Origin: Saturnia japonica | Taxonomy: Eukaryota; Arthropoda; Insecta; Lepidoptera; Saturniidae | DNA length: 64,000 nt | Direction: 5' to 3' | NCBI GenBank assembly: GCA_033032175.1 | Contig: CM065323.1 | Span: 10,912,001-10,976,000, forward strand | Shown: positions 13,270-24,775 of the stretch, one piece after another | How positions within the stretch are numbered: position 1 is the stretch's first letter | How the letters are laid out: every line of letters begins with the position of its first letter | Made by a program: the position numbers and the translations under genes | Notes under the pieces: model-generated | Told to the model about the DNA's origin: nothing | Database searches by the model: none | What the model saw: the letters and a program-made list of their open reading frames with translations, nothing else

Positions 13270-13450
13270 TCAAGCGAGATAAGCATGACCCACAATACAC
13301 ATGGTGATAAAGTCATCCCTGTGATTGTTTTGGTTTGTCGCGTTTATATCCAGTCTATCCAGCTACCGAAAGGCTTGCAGACGATCTGAAATTAATTGCC
13401 GATTTTTCGATGTTTGCCATTATTTTTGCACTATCTCTGCCCACCATCAA
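13270..13450. repeat. Repeat family G copy
   Basis: GTGATTGTTTTGGTTTGTCG, TTATATCCAGTCTATCCAGC, AGGCTTGCAGACGATCTG and TTGCCGATTTTTCGATG correspond to diverged strings at 27995-28150 (TGATTCTCTTTTGGTTTGTT, AGTATATATCCAACTGCCGA, AGACTTACAGGTCGGC, TTGCCGATATCTCGGTA). Orientation unknown. Confidence 0.5.
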
Positions 13451-13614
13451 GCATAGATAAAAAAGTGTAGTTGCCAGAATACGTGCAGAATAGACGTTTT
13501 GCGACAGATTTTCAATTTTACACCATTACTAGAAAATCCATTCAATGGAATGGTAACTGATGGGCAAATGGTAACTGCCTCATTAGCCTAGAGGTCTTAA
13601 GCGCGACTGCTATG

Positions 13615-13805
13615 CTATGATTATTGAGTTTTCCTATGAAATTCTCCGTAGTCACTCGAAGAGTTTGGTATTGGAAGGAGTGGTTTGGTATAAATGGCAA
13701 TAGGCTCAACCCCTATTACATGGGACCTAAATTCATAATCGGCGAACTGTGGGTGTACGTTAGTACACCTCTGCCTAACCCATCGGGGATACAAGCGTGA
13801 TGGTA
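13615..13805 (-). repeat. Interspersed repeat family D copy
   Basis: The complement reads ATCACGCTTGTATCCCCGAT, GGGTTAGGCAGAGGTG, GTCCCATGTAATAGGGGTTG, then GAGAATTTCATAGGAAAACT. It is the inverse of the copy at 54655. The neighbouring DNA to 14090 includes a minus-strand tRNA-like box GGGGTTCGATTCCCGAG (complement, about 14050-14066), so a second SINE type may be attached. Confidence 0.65.
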
Positions 13806-14659
13806 TGTTACGTTGTATCACAATGTTTTCCAGCACCGAAAGCAAATGTTTATTAGATGTCAGGCACATTTCCGTTCCAATTCCACGTTCAACCACAAAG
13901 ACTACAGGAATAAATACTAAAACATTAAGTAAATTAGTGCGAGCTCACTGTTGCGTGGCCCACATCCTAAACAACGTAACAGAAAAATGTGACAGATTGC
14001 GTAACAGTCTTTCCATTGAACGGATCCACCGGCCCGTGCAGCCATTACTCGGGAATCGAACCCCGACTCAAGTGGTCCAACCATAAAGCAAATTAATCAA
14101 TTAGCCGGAGGCATGTCGACAACATTACGAGCAACGTTTAATTTTGCCCTCATCGAGGGCTATAAACAACCGGTATAACATGAACCCGCCACACATATCA
14201 AAGGGTTACCATTCGTGGGTCTTTATTACGTACAAGTCATTTTTGTCCGTAATTCAGGGGGTTTGTAATTTTGTACAATTTTGCTGACGCATTTGCTTGA
14301 TAGTCGTCGAGTGCGATGCTTTTGTGTGATTGATAATATGATGAAGAGCTACAGAACCCTAGTCGTTTAAAGTTTTTGTTAGAGTTTAATTTTCTGCGAT
14401 TAAAAGCCCTGTGCACTTATGAAATACGATATTGAACCTACTAAGTAAATTAGAATATTCATTATTTTTCATCATTGCATCTGAGATGCAACAGAAGCGC
14501 TAATGGATTTGGTTAAGGATGTCTAAATTCTGGCAACATATTTACAAGCTGTTTACTACACACTACACTAGCTTTACAACTAGTCTGAAGGAGTTTTTGT
14601 CGGGATCTTGAAGTGACATGTTGTAGTTTTTGTTTTTAATTCATTTATTAAGTTTTTAA

Positions 14660-14815
14660 CCTTATATTATATAATATTGGCGGCGTTTTGCGTGATATAG
14701 TTTCGTTTTTGTACATAAATGAAGTGAGATTATAAATATAAACTAAGAGCGTGCATTCTGGATTCCACAAAAAGTCCCTAGAAAAGTTCTAATGGAACCA
14801 CCATCTAGTTAGGAT
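14660..14815 (+). repeat. Interspersed repeat family K copy, just before toy exon 1
   Basis: ATTGGCGGCGTTTTGCGTGA, TATAAATATAAACTAAGAGC and GGAACCACCATCTAGTTAGG match 27425-27585 (TTGGTGGTGTTTTGCGTTAT, TGTAAATATAAACTGACAGC, GGAGCCACCATCTTGTTAG). Confidence 0.6.
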
Positions 14816-14993
14816 ACTGAAATCGTTCTAAGACAGACCACTATATTCACTTGATAACTGCAGTAATGGTCTTCATTAAAGAGGACCAGTTGCCAAGTGA
14901 GGAAGACGAAGAAAAACTAGTCTGAATCGCTATGATACTGAGTAATCCAGAGCATTAAATTCGTATGCATTTTAATACAAAATATTGTTACAG

Positions 14994-15146
14994 TGGACGC
15001 GATACAATCCGAAGCTGGTTCTGATGGGAACAGCGAGCACGCGTCATCAGGTGATGAAGATTCCCAGATGAGATTACGATTGAAAAGAAAGTTGCAGAGA
15101 AATCGAACCTCCTTCACCAATGACCAAATAGATAGCCTCGAAAAGG
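14994..15146 (+). CDS. toy: toy (Pax6) exon: linker end and homeodomain residues 1-18
   Basis: This is an internal exon of a Pax6-class transcription factor that acts in the nucleus in the eye and head determination network. It follows a TTACAG acceptor and ends with AAG G before GTAAGT. Its first two bases complete a codon begun in an upstream exon. It encodes the acidic Ser/Gly-rich linker ([20 protein letters not shown]), a basic KRK stretch, then [18 protein letters not shown], which is homeodomain residues 1 to 18. The exon ends inside the codon for Glu19, a known Pax6 homeobox intron position. The paired domain is not in the window. The choice of toy over eyeless rests on the C-terminal exons, and all five exons join without a phase break (222 codons including the stop). 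GC content is clearly above the flanks. Confidence 0.93.
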
Positions 15147-15330
15147 GTAAGTTTTTATCTAGGCGAAGTGTCCGAACTATGCCTGATGGCAAACAGTACA
15201 AAACCAGCGGTGATCGCCGTGTGATCAACAATCCATTGCCAGTCGCCGCTGTCATGCAATCCTGCGTAAATAGAAACTGAATATGCACAGGCTGATCTAG
15301 AAACACATACATAAATAAATCACGCCTATT

Positions 15331-15725
15331 TCCCATCGGGGTAGGCAGAGATCACGTTCTTCCACCTCCTACGATTCTGGCATACATCTTTCGCTTCGTC
15401 AACGTTCATTAATCTCTTCACGCACCCTCGTCGGTTTAGAGCACTCTTGACCTGACCTTTCTTCAGAACGTCCCCGATTTGATCGATGAACATTCTCTAG
15501 GCTTTCCTCTTCCAACGTTTCCTTTTACTCTCGCATTATAAATTTGTTCAGTCATTCTTCTTTCATTAATCCTCTTAACATTCTCAAACCCTCTAAGCAT
15601 CCCTTTCTCATTCCGTGTGACTATATCTTCTTTCACATCACCAAGTTCTCTTATCACACTGTTTCTTATCCTGTCACTCAATTTCACTCCTAACATACCT
15701 CTAAGCGCTTTCATTTCTACTGCAT
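15331..15725 (-). mobile_element. RTE-like LINE fragment, C-terminal part of the RT ORF
   Basis: Read on the minus strand, this encodes a run like MKALRGMLGVKLSDRIRNS, then a region with ERRMTEQIYNARVKG and GRGKPRE. This is the conserved post-RT tail seen in many lepidopteran non-LTR elements of the RTE-like type (basic helix, gly-rich GKGRPR block). It is short, 5'-truncated and mutated, so it is not functional. The plus strand adjacent at about 15331 has the common 'ATCGGGGTAGGCAGAG' string also found in repeat family D. Confidence 0.7.
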
Positions 15726-16924
15726 TTATTTAATTTTCATGAAGCATGAAACGTGACTTGCATAAACAAATCACTATTAAGACCTAGTAAGTTACTCAGC
15801 AGAGTGCGTTTCGTGCAACTATATATGTATGTGTTATTTCTTAATAATAATATCAGCTTATAAGTGTTCCATTGCTCCCAAAAAGCCTCTTCCAGAGGGT
15901 AGGTACCACTACTATGGTACTTAATTGCCACATTAGCTCACGACATATTAGCGATTTCAAACACCCAGAAATCTACAGTTCTATATTTTCCCCACGGACT
16001 ATAAGAATATTTCTCAAGCGTACAGGTTTCCTCACGTAGTTTTCTTTAACCGTCATTCGATAGTGCTAGCAATATAAATCGTTAAATCTACGCGAATCTC
16101 GAAAAATTTGTTAATAAATGCCGGCGTTCTAAATTGCGGACATCGAATCGATATTTCGTTGTCTAAACCACTAGATTACAATGACTTACCTACTTGTTAT
16201 TTCGTGCTGGACAATATTCACAAATCAGAAAGTATAAAATGTCAAGAGAACCAGTGTTCCAGTGGCTTAGTGTGCTACGATCTTGGGCAACATCACTTAG
16301 ATCAGGAGAGATTGTGGTCATAACTCTAAACCTAGTAAAAAAACAGTTGGCCTACGTCAAAATAACACAAATTAATTACTGCGTAATAAACGCGTGCGAT
16401 CAATATGTAGATGTCAGAACTAAAAACTGAATTTAAGACGAGTTGATTTCACAATCACAAAAGTTATCAAAACAAATCGGCAAGTGTATTTACGGAACAC
16501 AAGCACCGTTCATAAGAGGTCCCCAGGGTCTTCATAAACCTATTTCCGAATGTCCCTCTCATCTTATTTATTGTTTGCTATACACGGTTATTACTAAATA
16601 AATAAATATTGTCCCTTGATATTTGCTCGGCACTCGGCCGGTGGCACGAAGCCCAATTATGATGTCGCTCGGTGTTAATCTTCATTTTTGATCTATATTT
16701 GTTTGTTTGCTTGTTCTGCTTTATGTATAGATTTATTAGTTTATTTTTGACTTATTATTATAATTCACTAATCAGAACTAGTAAAGTATTAAAGCAAAGT
16801 AGATTTATTATATAAAAAATAAATGTGAACCTTACTTACGCTTGTCTTCATTACAAATAACATATACATATATGGGACATAATTTAAACTTTATTAACAT
16901 TTCTTAAAGGTATTCTTTGTTCTA

Positions 16925-17268
16925 TTTGATAATCTATACAATTACTATATTTTGTGAAGTCAGAATAACAGCTATTTACTAAATGCAAGTACCTATACGC
17001 GATACTTATAACAAAAAACCAATGTTTAAAATTTTTGTTTGTTTGTCTGTCTGTTTGTTCCGGGTAATCTCCGAAACGGTTGGACCGATTTTGACGGGAC
17101 TTTCACTGGCAGATAGCTGATGTTTATGGAGTAAGTTAGGCTACTTTTATTTTAGAACCAAAAAATCTCTTTATAATAACCGGCGAGTGACCTACGTGGG
17201 TGGAAGTGGGATCACCACAATACCGACATTTTGTAGTCCATGTGAGTGGAGCCGCGGGCACAGTAAGT
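16925..17268 (+). repeat. Interspersed repeat family A copy
   Basis: This copy carries the family core (Nucleotides near 17063-17082 read 'GGTAATCTCCGAAACGGTTG'), followed by 'GACTTTCACTGGCAGATAGCTGATG' like sequence and the terminal 'GCCGCGGGCACAG'. It lacks an internal segment compared with the copies at 3474 and 20775. It is non-coding and its transposition mechanism is not evident from the sequence. Confidence 0.8.
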
Positions 17269-17552
17269 ATATTATATAATAGACTTCTATTCCAATTCTA
17301 TAAGATTACGTCAAGCCGTTCAATCATGATTGAATGTTATACGCTCCTATAGCATTCATCCGATTGCGTTGAAATTTTGGTGAGTTGGTGTGAGCACGAC
17401 AGAGGAGGTTTCTAAATAATTACAATGATGCACAAAAGGTGGTGCGCGATTCATTCAATCATTACCCGATACGATATCCGACAAGTACCCGATCTCTTCA
17501 ATTTCGCTATATAGAGTGTACACAGTAGTTATTTATGAAAGTTTGTCGACAG

Positions 17553-17635
17553 AATTCGAGAGGACCCACTACCCGGACGTGTTTGCACGCGAGCGGCTAG
17601 CTGAAAAGATCGGATTGCCTGAGGCACGTATCCAG
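17553..17635 (+). CDS. toy: toy (Pax6) exon: homeodomain residues 19-46
   Basis: This 83-bp exon sits between a CGACAG acceptor and a CAG/GTAAAA donor. It encodes [20 protein letters not shown] then GLPEARIQ, homeodomain helix 1 end through the start of helix 3. Its first two bases complete the Glu19 codon, and it ends exactly after Gln46. The 46/47 intron is a conserved position in paired-class homeobox genes. The sequence is the near-invariant Pax6 homeodomain with no disrupting change. It is a short exon in AT-rich surroundings and is easily missed by gene finders. Confidence 0.95.
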
Positions 17636-19304
17636 GTAAAAAACATCCAGTTTACAACGCGGTAAGACTGTATCGCATTGTACCTCACTTTATACTAACA
17701 CACTTACTAACAAATAATCCAATACATAATATACTAACACATCTAATGACAATAACAATATTGTCAGGAACTCATTTAGTGATTTCAAAATCACGTGGAC
17801 TGTATTTTTAAAATGTCGATAAAAAACAATGACTTGTTTTTGTATGAATTTTTTAAGTATCTGCAGGGACTAAAACTACATACATAAATAAAAACTAAAT
17901 GTTAGTCGTTTGTAAGCGCAACATTTGAGAATGGCTGGAACGGTTTGCCTAATTCTTTTTTTTATTTTAGAAATAGTTCGAATAATGATTTTAGGAAAAG
18001 GTTATATTTAAAAGTTTCCCAGGAAACTAAAAAATATTGAAATAGCCCTTTTCAGTTGCTTTTTTTATATCTCTCGATTTGAACAATGGATATGCGTAAT
18101 TTTGTTTGTTTAGTTCTTTATGGTTCTGAAAAAGTTTTGGGGGAAAAAATATGAAAGGTGGCGGTGTGATCGAGTTAATAATTGCTGGAAACAGTAGAAC
18201 AACGTCTGCTGTGCTAGCCAGTAAATAAATAAAAACATTAATTTTTTTATACTTTCGAACATAACTAAAAACAAGATGATCAAGTGGGAGTCGGTCTCGC
18301 GCAACGAAGGGTTTACCACGTACGTTTTACTATGCAATACCTATTATATTTTGTGTTATGTATTTACCAAAAATATTGATTCTATTAAATAAGTTCAGTC
18401 AGCACGAATCCAACTTAAGCTTGACCATTTTTGATGATTTCTTGTTTTAATTTAGGGTTAGCACTTTAATCATATTAATTTAGACGCTCGTATATTAGTT
18501 ACAATTTTTACAATAGAGAAAAACCAAAAATAAGCTTGAAGTAAAAACCGTTTCTTGTATGGAGTCCCATACATTATTATTTGGTATGATGTTCACTATA
18601 ATAATAATACCGTATATTCTATGAAAATTTGAACCGTCCTACTTTAATTGTTTCAAAGATTTAACGGCCAATATAGGCAATGTAGCAATGAGGTGGTTAC
18701 TTTTGTAGGAAAAGTAACTTTAAAAAGTTGTAAATTAACCTATGCCTTATTTAAGTGTAGAGGAAGAAGATAACGAGGGTGACTGTCGGTGAATCTTAAT
18801 GTCTCGACGGTCGTGATTTTTTTCTAACAATGAGTACTATCATGTCTAGTAATAATACTTTTGCTGAAACTGAAAAAGTGAGTTTCATACATTCGTTTCC
18901 TCTTCAGTCCGACTCACCTACTAAAACTGAATCGATCTACGTTCAAATTTATTCTATTTTATAAAAAACAACTCACAAGGGGTGTGGGGTTAACACTGTG
19001 TGGATGCGCTCATAAGGGCTTGTTTACACTGGCTGTTTGCGTAGGCGAGCACCATGTAGATGCGTCTTTAGCAAACACGTTAAAAAAACAAGGGCTATGA
19101 TATTATAATGGAGAGCGAACAAACATATGTACATATATTCCTACTTATATAGAGAAAATGTGGGCTGAATTTTCATCCTTGTTTTTTTTTTATAATGAAT
19201 ACACTATTTACGATCATGTTTATTATGTGTTTGTTTGGACTATATTAATTTTAGGTAACTGCTTATTATAGTTCATTCTATATAGCAATGTTTAAGCAAT
19301 TATG

Positions 19305-19565
19305 ACTCGGTGGTAGCGTATTCGAACACGGCGTTAATCGACTTGAGTTCGAATCCCTGCAATGAGCCTGAACTTTCGGTAAAGAAAAAAATTTGATGAA
19401 ACCATAGCATGGTGGTTTGGTATCTTCTAATGCCCGCCTGGCTAGCTACCACCCTCGAATTGGAAATATGTTCCGGCAACTGTACTTGAGAGCCAATTTC
19501 CCCACCAGGCTTAGCGTGTCACCATTTTAGGCTACATCGTTAATTAAAATCAGGTGAGATTTCGG
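19305..19565 (+). repeat. tRNA-derived SINE, best-preserved copy
   Basis: It shows an A-box-like TCGGTGGTAGCGTATTCG and a perfect-looking B box GAGTTCGAATCCC, then GCAATGAGCCTGAACTTTCG, a middle block with ATGCCCGCCTGGCTAGCTAC, and a tail ending near AATCAGGTGAGAT. Pol III internal promoter structure supports a SINE. At least six relatives exist in the window in both orientations. Confidence 0.8.
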
Positions 19566-20489
19566 GTATAACGCTAAATCTAACCATAAAAATAGTGATA
19601 AAATATGCATGCCAGAATGCCAGCAACGATCAGAGATGGATTGTCGATCTGTCGAAAGTCGTCTATCTAGTTATAGCCGTTTTCAATAACATATTTGAGT
19701 TTACTATCCACGATTAGTACATATTTGTAATAAGTATTATCTTTAACTAAAGACAGATATCAGCTTTCCTCTTGAGCTATATGGATATATATTATTATGT
19801 AGATACGAAAAACTACCCATTAAGGTTATATTTCTTTATCTTTAGTAACTGAAACAACGGATCGATAAGTTATTGATAACGGTTGTTAGAGTACCATTGT
19901 CATGATGCTGGAACTTTTACAAACTACTATAAGAAAAAACTTTATCAAAATTTATTAAAAACATAATCGTGCATTTACGGGTTAAAACTAAGCAAGTCCA
20001 TTATTGAATTTGAACATTATAATGAAAAGGGTCCATTTATCATGTCGCGGCGGGTCGTTATGTTAGCGAAAGTTTTATAATGGCCTTCTGTACTTACTTT
20101 TACCAGCATTAAACTAAAGTTTTCGAGCACTTAGCATTGAATAATCAAATTACTTTTAAGAGGTTTTCGATTTTGCTTCGTAACACGTTCCCTGAGTTGA
20201 CTAATTCAAATATAATGTCTGCTGCTATATAAGGTCAAAAAGAACTTGTGCCTCTTTGCACTGTTCAAATACAATTATTCATTATTTATTTGTAAGTTTC
20301 TTTAATTCATTTTCAGTGCTTCTCTAGGTCTTGACGTGAAAAATATCGTATAATTTTGATATTTCCGTAATGGATGTATTTAAATAACGTCATGACAACA
20401 ACGAAAAAAAATTATTACGTATTGAACGATTTATTAATTTTTATATACTGTAATTGTATAGTATATATATTCAACTATGTTCTTCAAAT

Positions 20490-20705
20490 TTCTTTGGAGA
20501 TTTTTCTCTACTTGGTGCAGCTAGACTGATAAAATCACACAGAAGATCGTAGCCAAATAAACTTGTGTTGTGTTTCTGTTGTGAGTAGGGTTTTCAGAGC
20601 TCCTTAGGGTAGGGGATTCAAGGTCGGCAAAACGCTAGTCCATCCATAGGGTACGGTAGCCGCTTACCACCATGAAGGCCGTACAAGTGTTTGTCTCATT
20701 GGTTG
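20490..20705 (+). repeat. Interspersed repeat family F copy
   Basis: It has TTTGGAGATTTTTCTCTACT, AGAAGATCGTAGCCAAATAA, ACTTGTGTTGTG and GGTACGGTAGCCGCTTACCA. Confidence 0.75.
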
Positions 20706-20774
20706 TATTTTTTATTATACGTAGGTCATAAGAATATAGTATATCTTTGATGAGTTATTTCGAACATAAGTAAT

Positions 20775-21376
20775 CTATATCTACAATTGATAAAATTGAA
20801 GTGTCTGTTTGTAATGTCAAAATAACAGCTTTTTACTAAATGCAAATGAAAGTATATACGATACCTAAAACAAAACACACATTATTAAAAATTTTATCTG
20901 TCTGTCTGTTTGTTTCGGGTAATCTCCGAAACGGTTGGACCGATTTTAACGGGACTTTCACTGATAGATAGCTGAATTTATAGGGAGTAACTTAGACTAC
21001 GTTTATTTTACAAAAATAATTATTGTTCTGCACAAATAAAAAAAACTGGTCATGGTGCGTCAATTCGGGCGCTTAAATGGCTTACGCTGAGTAACCCATA
21101 AGAGATATAAGCAAATTAATGTATGAATCAATTGTAGACATTAAAAGACCTACAAAAAAGTCTGTGAGAATATATGTCTATATTTTAAGAAACGTCCACA
21201 ATAAGCATTTTTGTACTTAAAATAGCCGGGAGCGGGGGAGCAAGATTCACGAGGACATTCTGTAGTCCACGTGAGCGAAGTCGTCGGGCACAGCTAGTAA
21301 AATAGCCGGGAGCGGGAGTGCAAGATTCACGCGGACATTCTGTAGTCCACGTGAGCGAAACCACGGGCACAGCTAG
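20775..21376 (+). repeat. Interspersed repeat family A with duplicated 3' end
   Basis: This full copy ends GTCGTCGGGCACAGCTAGTA at about 21299, and its last 78 bases (AAAATAGCCGGGAGCGGG onward) are repeated once more to 21376 with few changes. A 3'-end tandem duplication of this kind is a clue to the replication mechanism. Confidence 0.8.
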
Positions 21377-21589
21377 TATAAAATTAAATATAGAGAAAAA
21401 AGTGAATGTTGATATTTGGTTTTTCACCGGATAATTAATCATTCGAACCGTTAGTTTATAATCAATCTAATGAGATTGTAAATCGTTGGTAGATTGTGAA
21501 TGAATACCAAAATGTGCAATCCAATACTTACATTTTCGTAGGCTTATAAACTAACTGGATTAGTTAGGTGAAGCTGAAACTGTGCTCAT

Positions 21590-21835
21590 AACGTGAGAGC
21601 CAAGCGAGCGAAGCGAAATTTGCCACTGAAAATTCAAACTTTTGATGATTAAGTTACTTCTTATATCAACAGCTATCTGCCCATGAAAGTCCCGTCAAAA
21701 TTGGTCGAACCGTTTCGGAGATTACTCGGAACAAACACACAGATAAAAATTTAAAAAAATTGCATTTTGTTGTTATAAATTACCGTACCTATAATACTTT
21801 CTTACGCAATTAGCAAAAAGATGTTATTTTGACAT
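21590..21835 (-). repeat. Repeat family A, partial, minus strand
   Basis: The complement contains GTAATCTCCGAAACGGTTCG and GGGACTTTCATGGGCAGATA. The 3' third is missing or replaced by a GAGCGAAGCG string. Confidence 0.75.
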
Positions 21836-21959
21836 AAATAACGAAAGAAGAAAGAAAAGTTTATTTATCCGTCACACAACACCTCACAAATCAATCACAT
21901 AAAAAATTATAAAAACTTAAAATCAACACAAAAAAAAAAAACAATAATTATTAGTAAAG

Positions 21960-22125
21960 TGCCATGCGGGGATAAAAAGGTCCCAGTCTCAGCATAATTG
22001 CTTCGCGGCTGAGTGCCCTCTGCGCTCGCCCCCAAGTCCGGTGAAGCTGTAAAAGCCGCAGCGGCTTTAGGGCCCCTAAGGCTAACAGTGTAGTCAGTTC
22101 TAAAAAAAAAAAAAAAAAAAAAAAA
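21960..22125 (-). repeat. Interspersed repeat family E, longest copy
   Basis: The complement begins with a 23-base T run, then AGAACTGACTACACTGTTAG, GGCCCTAAAGCCGCTGCGGC, TTTTACAGCTTCACCGGACT and a GC-rich end with GGGCACTCAGCCGCGAAG. The T run suggests that the family orientation is antisense to a poly-A-tailed element. Confidence 0.75.
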
Positions 22126-22539
22126 AAGCATAATTGCTACACTGAATCAGTGCAGCGCAGGTATTCTGACTGGGCCACATTAACATACATCCCAGACATC
22201 AATAAAAAAAAAAAAAAAAACAAATAGTAAATTAAAAAAATAATAATAATATAATACATACTAACAATGTACAAAAAATAAATTCCACAAAAAGCAATTA
22301 AAACATAACAAACAGATACTTCAATTTTATTAAAATAACCTCAACAATTCAAACTGTTAGTATCTGTTCACAATCTATCAACAGTTTACAATCTCACTAA
22401 ATAGATTATAAACTAACGGTTCGTGCAATTTATTCCGTGATAGATACATATTTATAAGACGTAACATGGAAAATTTTACATGCTAGTTTTCTCTGTTCAC
22501 ATAAAAAATGACTACTACATTGTTTTCAGCGAGAGAGCT

Positions 22540-22645
22540 GAGCGTTTACATTAAACCTTTTGCTGTCGTCGGCATGTAGTTAATATTCACGGTACGCGCG
22601 ACGCGCCGCGCCGTGCCGGTGCAACGCCATCTTGTATCATTAACA
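22540..22645. promoter_or_regulatory. GC-rich island in toy intron, possible regulatory element
   Basis: GGTACGCGCGACGCGCCGCG, CCGTGCCGGTGCAACGCCAT and a YY1/Pho-like GCCATCTTG stand out in DNA that is otherwise very AT-rich and not shared with the repeats of this window. Function is inferred from base composition only. Confidence 0.3.
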
Positions 22646-22894
22646 TGTACTAATATTGTAAGAGATAAACAACATTTTTATAATTACTTTCCCATATAAA
22701 ATTATTATCCTATATTAATATGTTATACTTAAACTCACACAAGCTCCAGTTCCATATTTAAGTAAAAAATATACTACATATAAAGAGTTAAATCTTTGGC
22801 TATCAAGGTCACACAAAATTTACATAAAATTGGCATAAATGCCATTCATGAAAGTCAAGTTATATATATCCGTAGTTATTTCTGTAAGACGATA

Positions 22895-23217
22895 TGACAT
22901 TAAAAATATTGTCTGTCTGTATGTCCAGGCTTAACTCAAAAACAGCTTGACCGATTCTTATAAACTTTAAATACTTGGGCTCCTGACGTCACAAAGCAGA
23001 GTAAAGACGGGAAATATAATATGTAATTTCGTAATTGATACTCTGTAAGAATTGTTAATAATAATTTTAGAAATCGTAAAAAGTAAAAATTTAATGGCAT
23101 TTCTCATTTATTGGTAAGCTGTATGATATATCAATAATATAAGTAAAAATAAAATTATGAATCCAAAATAATTTCTGTATATTAAACGCGTACGGAGCCT
23201 TGGGGCAATGCTAGTTT
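22895..23217 (+). repeat. Interspersed repeat family B copy
   Basis: It has TTGTCTGTCTGTATGTCCAG, CTCAAAAACAGCTTGACCGA and the end ACGGAGCCTTGGGGCAATGC. Compare 42590 and 50929. Confidence 0.65.
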
Positions 23218-24634
23218 TATGTAAATTTATATATCTTTAAATATAATACAAATATACTAAATGATAATTGTTAAATATGATGGTCCTAACTTGTTTTTAA
23301 CGCTTTTTTTAATATTTACGATGAATTTGGTGATAAAATTAAATAAACCAAGAATAATAGCGACCATTGAAAAATAAATTTCTATTAACAGTATTCATAT
23401 CTGTTTGCTAATACAACGTTAAAGTCACCTGAAAAGAATTAATAGGGCGAGTTTTTTCACAAAGTGTGTCGTAGTCAAAACCGATTGGAAACGTATGCCA
23501 TACCACTCTGCTATCAACATATTATCTCTGTTGGCTTTCCAACAGTTATTTAAGTTTAAGTTAAGTTAAATTTACAATAAAACTGTTTTTTTTTATCTTT
23601 AAATATAAAATTTAAAAAAGTTTAATCAGACAATACTGATTAACTTTGTTCTCAATTACAAATCATAGAACAGCAATTAGACATAGAATAAAGAGAAATT
23701 TACATTACATTATCAGAGTTTTGAGAAAAATATTAAAATTGTCCCTAAAATCAACTACAAAATGATAGTTATAATATTATGAGGGGTAGGCTATCGATCT
23801 TTGAGCCTACAGGAAGCGGAGGCACGTTTCCGCCACTGAAGGGTAGGGGGTGTTTTGAAAAATTGGCACCCACCATATAAACACTTCCATTGATAAAACA
23901 GGCCGTTATGAACTCTATTCCGTAAACCTAAGGCTATAAAGGTATATACACAAAGATTTTTGTGGTGTTAGTAACTGTGCGGAGATTTATTACTTTTTTA
24001 ATACGCTTTTTTCTTTTGTTTTTAACCAATTTGATGAATGGCAGCTTTTTGCAGTTAAACATTTTCGGCTATGATTTATTTACAAAAATACACATTTCTG
24101 TTTATTTGGGATATTTATGATTTGTAAAACAGTGTCACGATTTAAGAAATTACATACACCATTACTTTTTGAAGATACGAACTATGTGTAGGTATTTTTT
24201 CGCTACTTATTTAATTAAAACATAATAATGCTTTTAGTCTTTCAAAATTATATCCAAAAAAGAAGTTTTAATTTAAATTATACTCTTATAGCTATGTATC
24301 AACGATAGGTATCAAATGTTATTAAGTTATTAGTTAATAAATATATTAGTAAAATTATTAGGGTACGTTTATATTTTTTGTTAAATATACTTTTAAAGCT
24401 TTTTGTGTTTTCTCAAGTGTTATAAAACTCTACGTCATATTATTATAATCGAATATAATCGTCAACCAGTACCTAAATACGGGATAATACATGTATAATT
24501 ATAATTTAAGTTCAAATTTGTAATTATTATCATCAAGTACAAGTTAAAATTAACAGATGTTATCTTAAATTTGATACAAAAATAACTGAACAATTTAAAT
24601 AATTCTAGTGTGTATGCAATATTATGACATTGAA

Positions 24635-24775
24635 CTGCGTTAAACGGAACGCGCTCCCGGAAACAGAGCTCACGTGCGCGTCACTTCCGCCGCCGGCAGT
24701 CATGGCGACAACAATATGGCGCCCGATACCTTCCCGCGCTATTTAAAGGCGGGTCGATTCACTGCGTTAAAGATC
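24635..24775 (+). promoter_or_regulatory. Promoter-like GC island in toy intron 2
   Basis: It contains GGAACGCGCTCCCGGAAACA, a CACGTG E-box, an ETS-like CACTTCCGC, two ATGGCG Pho/YY1-like sites and a TATA-like GCTATTTAAAGG at about 24737-24748, with TTCACTG about 20 bases further. The order of GC-rich upstream part, TATA-like box and initiator-like string fits a core promoter on the plus strand. No long frame follows, so any transcript may be non-coding or an alternative 5' exon. Confidence 0.35.

Larger units (their letters stand above)
1..14993. other. Upstream intron or 5' flank of toy, repeat-rich
   Basis: This 15-kb stretch contains no exon that I can support. I looked in particular for the paired-domain exons of Pax6, which must precede the homeodomain exon at 14994, and saw none, so they should lie left of the window. 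That would make this mostly intron on the plus strand. It is strongly AT-rich and filled with repeat fragments listed separately: LINE tails, SINEs, and repeat families A, D, E, F, H, I, J and K. The open frames here are short, low-complexity or on repeats. A few GC-richer, non-repetitive blocks (about 1820-1985, 5285-5340, 9055-9160, 12205-12380) stand out and could be regulatory. Confidence 0.6.
15147..17552 (+). other. toy intron 1 of the visible part
   Basis: This 2.4-kb intron runs from GTAAGT to CGACAG and is phase 1. It holds a minus-strand RTE-like LINE fragment (15331-15725) and a decayed plus-strand copy of repeat family A (16925-17268). The remainder is AT-rich and I see no gene in it. 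Confidence 0.85.

Noticed and set aside
14917..15336. 139-codon minus-strand frame across toy exon
   Set aside because: It is antisense to the toy exon 14994-15146, and its openness is caused by the exon on the other strand.
24690..24745. Short frame from ATGGCGACAACAATATGGCG
   Set aside because: Only about 14 codons before TAA. More likely motif-rich promoter or enhancer DNA than a peptide gene.
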